A stretch of 9,992 nt of DNA from Thermodesulfovibrionales bacterium (GTDB lineage Bacteria > Nitrospirota > Thermodesulfovibrionia > Thermodesulfovibrionales > SM23-35), in NCBI GenBank assembly GCA_020053565.1, contig JAGVMY010000069.1, positions 1 to 9,992 on the forward strand. Direction: 5' to 3'. Of this stretch, positions 5,238 to 9,992 are shown piece after piece. The position numbers were made by a program, and so were the translations under genes. A model generated the notes under the pieces. That model had not been told where the DNA came from, ran no database searches, and saw only the letters and a program-made list of their open reading frames with translations. How positions within the stretch are numbered: position 1 is the first letter of the stretch; every line of letters starts with the position of its first letter.

Positions 5238-6326
5238 ATGGAATTTGTGCCTAAATGGATTGCATGGGAAATGACGAGGAGATGCAATCTCCGGTGTATT
5301 CACTGCCGTTCTTCATCCGAATTAGAAGTAAAAGACCATCCTGATTTTTCCACAGAAGAAGCGTTCAGAATCATTGATGACATTGCAAGTTATGTAAACC
5401 CTGTCGTAGTTCTTTCCGGGGGCGAGCCACTTCTCAGAAAAGATATATTTAATATTGCACAATACGGTACAGATAAAGGATTCAGGATGTGCCTTGCGAC
5501 GAATGGTACTCTTGTTACTGATGATATCTGTGAAAAGATAAAAACATCAGGAATAAAGATCGTATCACTGAGTCTTGATGGCTCAACAGAAGATGTGCAT
5601 GACGATTTCAGAAATCAAAAAGGCGCCTTTGATGGAAGTATACGTGCAGCAAGATATTTTAAAAATCATGGCATTGAATTCATCATTAATTCATCCTTTA
5701 CAAAGAGAAATCAGGAAGAGATTCCTAAAGTATATAGACTTACGAAAGAGCTCGGAGCATCTGCATGGTATATGTTCATGATAGTTCCGACCGGCAGGGG
5801 TGAGGAGATAATGAATGAGTTGATTTCGAAGGAAGATTATGAAGAAATCCTCGAGTGGCATTATCAGATGGAAAAAGATGAGAAAGATATACTTGTACGG
5901 CCAACGTGTGCACCACATTACTACAGGGTAGTCCTGCAAAAGTCAAAAGAGGAGGGAGTTAAACTTGAGAGAAGGACGCTGAAATTCTCGACAGGTGGTG
6001 CAAAAGGCTGTATCGCAGGGCAACTTATTTGTCTCATAGATGTTGATGGCAACGTGCTTCCATGTAGCTACTTTCCAAAACCTGCAGGAAATCTTAAGGG
6101 AAAATCATTGAGAGAGATATGGGAAAACTCAGAGCTTTTTAAAGAACTCCGTGACTTTAAATCCTATAAAGGAAAATGTGGTTCCTGCGAGTACATAACT
6201 GTCTGCGGGGGATGCCGTGCAAGAGCGTACGCACAGTATGGTGATTATCTTGAGGAAGAACCGTTCTGTGGATATATGCCTTTGAAGCTAAGAAAAAAGA
6301 AATTAGAAATTAGAAATTTAAACTAG
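5238..6326 (+). CDS. radical SAM-SPASM protein, NirJ/AhbD-like, haem cluster
   Basis: The protein has 362 residues from ATG 5238, chosen because AAGGA (5228-5232) lies five bases upstream; an in-frame TTG at 5190 has no ribosome site. The radical SAM signature is CNLRCIHC (Cys16, 20, 23 bind the 4Fe-4S cluster) with GGEP (61-64) for SAM. The C-terminus is a SPASM-type auxiliary-cluster domain with Cys258, 276, 314, 317, 323, 326 and 344, including GKCGSC and VCGGCRARAYA. This layout fits the NirJ/AhbC/AhbD group that cuts or oxidises porphyrin side chains. AhbD converts Fe-coproporphyrin III to haem b. The position directly before hemE (9-base gap), hemH and a hemY-type oxidase supports a tetrapyrrole role; AhbD-like decarboxylation of coprohaem is my inference. 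The last residues (KKKLEIRNLN) are encoded by a 7-base tandem repeat. Confidence 0.88.
   Translation: MEFVPKWIAWEMTRRCNLRCIHCRSSSELEVKDHPDFSTEEAFRIIDDIASYVNPVVVLSGGEPLLRKDIFNIAQYGTDKGFRMCLATNGTLVTDDICEKIKTSGIKIVSLSLDGSTEDVHDDFRNQKGAFDGSIRAARYFKNHGIEFIINSSFTKRNQEEIPKVYRLTKELGASAWYMFMIVPTGRGEEIMNELISKEDYEEILEWHYQMEKDEKDILVRPTCAPHYYRVVLQKSKEEGVKLERRTLKFSTGGAKGCIAGQLICLIDVDGNVLPCSYFPKPAGNLKGKSLREIWENSELFKELRDFKSYKGKCGSCEYITVCGGCRARAYAQYGDYLEEEPFCGYMPLKLRKKKLEIRNLN
6301..6318 (+). repeat. 7-base tandem repeat (AATTAGA) at the 3' end of the radical SAM gene
   Basis: Two full copies of AATTAGA (6301-6307, 6308-6314) and a partial third (AATT) directly follow an A-rich run. They encode the last few residues before the TAG at 6324-6326. 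The hemE Shine-Dalgarno begins at that stop codon. The array looks like slippage-prone sequence that has extended the C-terminus. Confidence 0.6.
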
Positions 6327-6335
6327 GGGGGTATT

Positions 6336-7364
6336 ATGAACGATATTTTTCTAAGGGCATGTAGAGGGGAGAAAGTTGAGTACACACCGGTATGGCTCAT
6401 GCGTCAGGCAGGAAGATACCTTCCTCAATATCAGGCAGTACGTGCAAACATTGACTTTCTTGCACTTTGTAAGACACCTGAACTTGCCGCAGAGGTCACA
6501 ATTCAACCTGTTGATATCCTTGGAGTTGATGCAGCAATACTATTTTCAGACATTCTCATTCCTGTTGAAGCAATGGGTATGCAACTTGTGTTTTCAGATA
6601 AAGATGGCCCTGTACTTAGTGAGCCCATAAGAAATAAATCTGCTGTTGACAGGTTGATTATTCCAGATGCGGAAGTTGACATGCCCTTTATTCTTGAGTT
6701 GATAAAGATTCTGAGAGAAAAGCTTAAAAATAAAGTACCTCTTATAGGGTTTTCAGGTGCACCATTTACACTTGCAACATACATGATTGAAGGTGGAGGC
6801 TCAAGACATTTTCTCCAGACAAAAAAGATGATGTTCCAGAACAAAAGACTATTTGATTATCTCATGGAGAAATTGACTGCAACTCTTATTTTATACCTCT
6901 CTGCTCAGGTAAAGGCAGGTGCTCAGGCATTACAAATCTTTGACACATGGGCAGGGATGCTTTCGCCCATTGATTATATAAATTTCGCACTTCCTTATGT
7001 GAAGAAAATAATTTCTGAATTGAAGAGAGAAGGGCTCCCGGTAATCTATTTTGTAAATAATTGTGCAGGAATTCTTCACGAGGTCAAGAAATCGGGTGCA
7101 GATGTAGTTGGAATTGACTGGAGGATTGATATAGCTGATGCAATAAAAAAACTCGGGAAGAAAGTTGTTGTCCAGGGAAATCTTGACCCCTGTGCACTTT
7201 TTCTTTCAGAGGAAAATATTGAAGAGAGGGTTAAAGACATATTATGGAAAGGAGAGGTTACAAGAGGCCACGTCTTTAATCTGGGACATGGAGTGCTTCC
7301 TGAAACACCTGTGAAAAACGTTATTGCATTAGTCGAGGCAGTCCATAGATTGAGTCATAGTTAG
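6336..7364 (+). CDS. hemE: uroporphyrinogen decarboxylase
   Basis: HemE decarboxylates the four acetate side chains of uroporphyrinogen III to give coproporphyrinogen III, in the cytoplasm and without a cofactor. The length of 342 residues is typical. Signature elements are PVWLMRQAGRYLPQY (18-32), with the substrate-contacting Arg23 and Arg27, and FSDIL with the essential Asp72. GFSGAPFTLATYMIEGGGS carries the active-site Tyr, and NLGHGVLPETP near the C-terminus carries the conserved His. The start ATG 6336 follows AGGGGGG (6325-6331), which overlaps the stop codon of the radical SAM gene, so the two genes are probably translationally coupled. Its product feeds both the coproporphyrin- and protoporphyrin-dependent haem routes, so it does not by itself decide between them. 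Confidence 0.97.
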   Translation: MNDIFLRACRGEKVEYTPVWLMRQAGRYLPQYQAVRANIDFLALCKTPELAAEVTIQPVDILGVDAAILFSDILIPVEAMGMQLVFSDKDGPVLSEPIRNKSAVDRLIIPDAEVDMPFILELIKILREKLKNKVPLIGFSGAPFTLATYMIEGGGSRHFLQTKKMMFQNKRLFDYLMEKLTATLILYLSAQVKAGAQALQIFDTWAGMLSPIDYINFALPYVKKIISELKREGLPVIYFVNNCAGILHEVKKSGADVVGIDWRIDIADAIKKLGKKVVVQGNLDPCALFLSEENIEERVKDILWKGEVTRGHVFNLGHGVLPETPVKNVIALVEAVHRLSHS

Positions 7365-7400
7365 TCTCGAATAAGACGTTTCTGATACAGGGGCACAATG

Positions 7401-7409
7401 TGGTATACT
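7401..7409 (+). promoter_or_regulatory. possible internal promoter before hemH
   Basis: TGG followed by TATACT (7404-7409) is a good extended -10, with only a weak -35 (TTCTGA near 7380-7385, 18-bp spacer). It lies in the 103-base gap between hemE and hemH, the only long gap in the cluster, and may give hemH and the oxidase gene separate transcription. Confidence 0.4.
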
Positions 7410-7467
7410 TATTCAATAAAGATATAGCCTAAAATATTTTTAACTATAAAGAATCAGGATTAAGGAT

Positions 7468-8523
7468 TTGGGTGAAACTGAAAAAAATACCATAGGCGTA
7501 TTACTCTTAAACCTTGGTGGACCTGATTCCCTTCAGGCAGTGAGGCCCTTCCTCTATAATCTTTTTTCTGACAGGAGTATTATTAAACTTGGCCCTTCGT
7601 TTCTTCAAAAGCCTATTGCATGGTTGATATCAGGTATTCGCGCACAAAGTACAAAAAAAATATATAACCTGATAGGAGGGAAGTCTCCAATACTTGATAT
7701 TACGACTGAACAGGCAAAAGCCCTCGAAGAGTTACTTAACTCATCACTGCTATTACAATCCCCCCACCCCCCCTTTAGTAAAGGGGGGCGAGGTGGGATT
7801 AAGGTTTATGTAGGGATGCGATACTGGCATCCTTTTGTAGAAGAAGTGGTTCCAGAGATCTATAATGATGGGATAAGAAAACTTATTGTCTTAAGCCTGT
7901 ATCCTCATTATTCACGTACAACAACAGGCTCTGTACTTTCGCAATTCAAAGAAGTTGTGTCACGTTATCCTGTAGAAATTTTCTGTATCTCATCGTGGTT
8001 TGACCATCCGTTATATATAGATGCGCTTGTGGATTTAATTGAAAAAGGACTTGAGTCATTCACCCCCTCCCTTACCCTCCCCCCTCAGAGGGGGAGGGAT
8101 GGGTGGGGGGGTGTCCATGTGCTCTTCAGTGCCCATAGCCTGCCGGAGAGCTTTATAGCTGAAGGAGACCCTTATGTATACCAGATACAGGAGACAATAA
8201 AAAAGATCGTAAAAATAATGAATATCGAATGGCATCTGTCGTATCAGAGCAAAAGTGGTCCTGTGAAATGGCTTGAACCTTCAACAGAAGAAATGCTTGA
8301 GAAGTTTGCTGAGTGGGGATACAGGAATATGCTTGTAGTTCCGATAAGTTTTGTTTCAGACCATATTGAGACACTGTACGAGATAGATATATTATATAAA
8401 GATATGGCCCAAAAGAAGGGGATAACACTTAAAAGAGTAGAGTCTTTGAATACACATCCGCTATTTATTGAGGCATTGAAGGACATAGTGATAGAGAGTG
8501 TTAAGGAGATAAAATGGGTATAA
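7468..8523 (+). CDS. hemH: ferrochelatase with two in-frame repeat insertions
   Basis: Ferrochelatase inserts Fe2+ into protoporphyrin IX or, in the CpfC type, coproporphyrin III. The active-site His is His223 in FSAHSLP and the conserved Glu is Glu301 in SDHIETLYEID. GVLLLNLGGPDS at the N-terminus, MRYWHPF and YQSKSGPVKWLEP are also typical. The start is TTG 7468 with AGGA (7456-7459) eight bases upstream; an in-frame stop at 7447 and no other usual start nearby make this the only reasonable choice. The protein has 351 residues against roughly 310-320 for common bacterial enzymes. The excess is explained by two low-complexity segments encoded by palindromic repeats, residues 98-111 and 199-215; without them the length is 320. 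Both precede predicted beta strands, so they probably sit in surface loops. All catalytic motifs remain, so the enzyme is probably functional. Confidence 0.95.
   Translation: MGETEKNTIGVLLLNLGGPDSLQAVRPFLYNLFSDRSIIKLGPSFLQKPIAWLISGIRAQSTKKIYNLIGGKSPILDITTEQAKALEELLNSSLLLQSPHPPFSKGGRGGIKVYVGMRYWHPFVEEVVPEIYNDGIRKLIVLSLYPHYSRTTTGSVLSQFKEVVSRYPVEIFCISSWFDHPLYIDALVDLIEKGLESFTPSLTLPPQRGRDGWGGVHVLFSAHSLPESFIAEGDPYVYQIQETIKKIVKIMNIEWHLSYQSKSGPVKWLEPSTEEMLEKFAEWGYRNMLVVPISFVSDHIETLYEIDILYKDMAQKKGITLKRVESLNTHPLFIEALKDIVIESVKEIKWV
7757..7800 (+). repeat. palindromic repeat element inserted in hemH (first)
   Basis: CCCCCCTTT (7768-7776) and AAAGGGGGG (7780-7788) form a perfect 9-bp hairpin with an AGT loop. 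Outer parts extend the pairing: AATCCC (7757-7762) with GGGATT (7795-7800), and ACC with GGT. The 42 bases from 7759 to 7800 are exactly 14 codons (SPHPPFSKGGRGGI) that typical ferrochelatases lack. The base composition differs sharply from the surrounding AT-rich gene, as expected for a dispersed mobile palindromic repeat. Confidence 0.85.
8061..8113 (+). repeat. palindromic repeat element inserted in hemH (second, different family)
   Basis: This C-rich then G-rich imperfect inverted repeat of about 53 bases starts CACCCCC and ends GGGGGTG, with the centre at TCAGA (8085-8089). It encodes TPSLTLPPQRGRDGWGG (residues 199-215) in frame, just before the strand that leads to catalytic His223. 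The arms share little sequence with the first element beyond C/G richness, so it is probably a separate repeat family. Confidence 0.85.
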
Positions 8524-8556
8524 GAGTTCAGGCTTTTGAATTAAGCAGGATATAGA

Positions 8557-9909
8557 ATGAGGCTGATTATTATCGGCGGCGGAATTTCCGGCCTTTCTTT
8601 AGCGTACTTTCTCCTTGAGAGAGATCCCACTTTAGATATTATCGTCCTTGAGTCTGAAAAAAGAGCAGGGGGCAAGATATGGACTGACAGGGTAGACGGT
8701 TTTCTGTGCGAAAGTGGTGTAAATGGTTTCTTAGATAACAGACCGAGGACCCTTGAACTTACTGCAAAACTTAGGCTCGCTCCGCTGAGAAGCAATGATA
8801 CAGCAAGAAAAAGGTATATATTTTCTGACAGGAAACTCCATCTCTTCCCTGAATCACCTGTCTCATTCTTTTCTTCGAATCTTCTGAGCCTTTATGGCAG
8901 ATTGAGGATTATATACGAAATCTTTGTGCCAGAGGGTAAAGAAGATGATGAGACGCTTGCAAATTTTGCAAGACGGAGACTTGGCCGAGAGGCATATGAA
9001 AAACTCATTGACCCGATGGCATCAGGCGTATTTGCAGGTGATCCAGAAAGCATGAGCCTCAGGAGTTGTTTCCCGAGAATATATGAGCTCGAAAAGAAAT
9101 ACGGCAGCCTCATAAAGGCAATGCTGAAACTTCAGAAAGAAGCAAAGAAAACCGGGGAAAAAGTGGGGCCGGGTCCTGGCGGTGTTCTCACTTCATTTTA
9201 TGACGGAATGGAAGTGATGATTGCTACTCTGAGAAATTATCTGGTGGAAAGGCTTAGGACGAGCAGTAGAGTAATCTCGATTGACAGAAAGGCCAACAAC
9301 TATCTTGTGTATCTCTCTGATAATTCAAAAATTGAGGCAGAGGCAGTTGTGATTGCAACACCTGCCCATGCAGCGTCAGAGATTGTGAAGAACTTTGATA
9401 AGAACCTATCTTTAGCCCTTAGTGGTATTTTCTATCCTTCGATTTCTGTTGTATGTCTCGGGTTTAGAAAGGAGAAGATAACACAACCTGATGGGTTTGG
9501 TTTTCTTGTACCTTACAGAGAAGGGAGAAAAATACTTGGGACACTATGGGATTCGAGCATATTCCCTAACAGGGTTCCAGAGGGTTATGTGCTTTTCAGG
9601 AGTATGATGGGAGGCGCACGAGCATCAGAACTTGCAATGCAGGATGAAAACAGATTGATAACCATAGTTATGGATGAACTGAAGAGTATTATGGGCATAA
9701 AGGTACAGCCAGATTTTGTAAAGGTATATAGACATGAAAAGGGCATACCGCAATATTCCGTAGGGCATCTGAAACGGCTTGAAACAATTGAAGGAATCGC
9801 AGGAAGGCACACAGGACTTTATCTCACCGGCAACTCTTATCGCGGGATTGGTGTGAATGACTGTATAGAGAATTCATACAAACTATCAGAGCAAATAACA
9901 GGGGAATAG
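8557..9909 (+). CDS. hemY: HemY-type FAD porphyrinogen oxidase (PgoX/CgoX)
   Basis: This is an FAD enzyme of the HemY family (called hemG in some annotations), which oxidises protoporphyrinogen IX or coproporphyrinogen III by six electrons. The 450 residues begin with the dinucleotide-binding GGGISG (7-12) and Glu32 at the end of the second strand, followed by RAGGKIWT. The C-terminus has the FAD-binding GLYLTGNSYRGIGVNDCI. The length is normal and there is no signal peptide or clear membrane segment. ATG 8557 has AGGA (8547-8550) six bases upstream. It lies 33 bases after hemH, in the same operon. Family members in most bacteria use oxygen, so the electron acceptor in an apparently anaerobic host is open. 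Sequence alone does not decide between the coproporphyrinogen and protoporphyrinogen types. Confidence 0.94.
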   Translation: MRLIIIGGGISGLSLAYFLLERDPTLDIIVLESEKRAGGKIWTDRVDGFLCESGVNGFLDNRPRTLELTAKLRLAPLRSNDTARKRYIFSDRKLHLFPESPVSFFSSNLLSLYGRLRIIYEIFVPEGKEDDETLANFARRRLGREAYEKLIDPMASGVFAGDPESMSLRSCFPRIYELEKKYGSLIKAMLKLQKEAKKTGEKVGPGPGGVLTSFYDGMEVMIATLRNYLVERLRTSSRVISIDRKANNYLVYLSDNSKIEAEAVVIATPAHAASEIVKNFDKNLSLALSGIFYPSISVVCLGFRKEKITQPDGFGFLVPYREGRKILGTLWDSSIFPNRVPEGYVLFRSMMGGARASELAMQDENRLITIVMDELKSIMGIKVQPDFVKVYRHEKGIPQYSVGHLKRLETIEGIAGRHTGLYLTGNSYRGIGVNDCIENSYKLSEQITGE

Positions 9910-9921
9910 GCATGTTTAGGA

Positions 9922-9951
9922 TTGTTTTTGTTTTAAAAATATGATATTTTT
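9922..9951 (+). promoter_or_regulatory. candidate promoter with AT palindrome before the last gene
   Basis: TTGTTT (9922-9927), a 17-bp spacer and TATTTT (9945-9950) preceded by TGA resemble an extended -10 promoter. A perfect inverted repeat, AAAAATAT-G-ATATTTTT (9935-9951), covers the -10. It could be an operator, a weak hairpin after the oxidase gene, or chance in AT-rich sequence. Confidence 0.35.
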
Positions 9952-9969
9952 CAAACAGAGGAGGGAACA

Positions 9970-9992
9970 TTGAAAGAAAAAGAGATTGTCGA
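9970..9992 (+). CDS. start of a gene leaving the window on the right
   Basis: A TTG at 9970-9972 follows AGGAGGG (9959-9965) by four bases and opens a frame reading MKEKEIV to the edge. The ribosome site is among the strongest in the window, so a real gene is likely. Too little is present to identify it. It lies 60 bases after the oxidase gene on the same strand and may be in the haem operon or have the promoter noted just upstream. Confidence 0.6.

Noticed and set aside
9912..9944. 10-codon ORF after the oxidase gene
   Set aside because: It is too short, made of AT-rich sequence, and lies over the likely promoter of the next gene.

Overview
The window looks like ordinary chromosomal sequence from an anaerobic, AT-rich bacterium. 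The best guess is a Nitrospirota (Thermodesulfovibrio-like) or deltaproteobacterial lineage. This rests on a VorB/KorA-type 2-oxoacid:ferredoxin oxidoreductase subunit, a NirJ/AhbD-like radical SAM-SPASM protein beside hemE, hemH and hemY-type genes, an HflX with a long N-terminal domain, and C-rich/G-rich palindromic repeats placed inside a coding gene. The assignment is inference; there is no rRNA or other decisive marker. No tRNA, CRISPR array, transposase or phage gene was seen.

Left part (1-2757): a possible gene tail ends at 49, followed by about 160 bases with no clear gene. A small unknown gene on the minus strand (214-429) diverges from an orphan oxidoreductase alpha subunit (545-1597), whose promoter lies so close to the ATG that the mRNA may be leaderless. 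Next comes a 55-codon minus-strand gene with a TTG start (1720-1887), divergent from a cold-shock protein gene (2113-2313). The cold-shock gene has a roughly 118-nt leader containing a strong intrinsic terminator, and a second terminator separates it from a 128-residue protein of unknown function (2371-2757).

Middle part (2798-5049): a macro-domain protein on the minus strand is transcribed back to back with hflX. The hflX reading frame continues 92 codons upstream of its first GTG. It carries conserved-looking N-terminal sequence and appears to start at an ATA codon placed at good distance from a strong Shine-Dalgarno sequence.

Right part (5238-9909): four haem genes on the plus strand, in the order radical SAM-SPASM protein, hemE, hemH, hemY-type oxidase. 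Together they could make haem from uroporphyrinogen III. If the radical SAM protein acts like AhbD on coprohaem, the cluster would be a coproporphyrin-dependent route with a radical-SAM last step in place of ChdC/HemQ; this is a hypothesis. hemH carries two different palindromic repeats inserted in frame, adding 14 and 17 codons. Another gene starts at 9970 and leaves the window.

Several candidate promoters share an extended -10 (TG one base before the hexamer), often with a weak -35.
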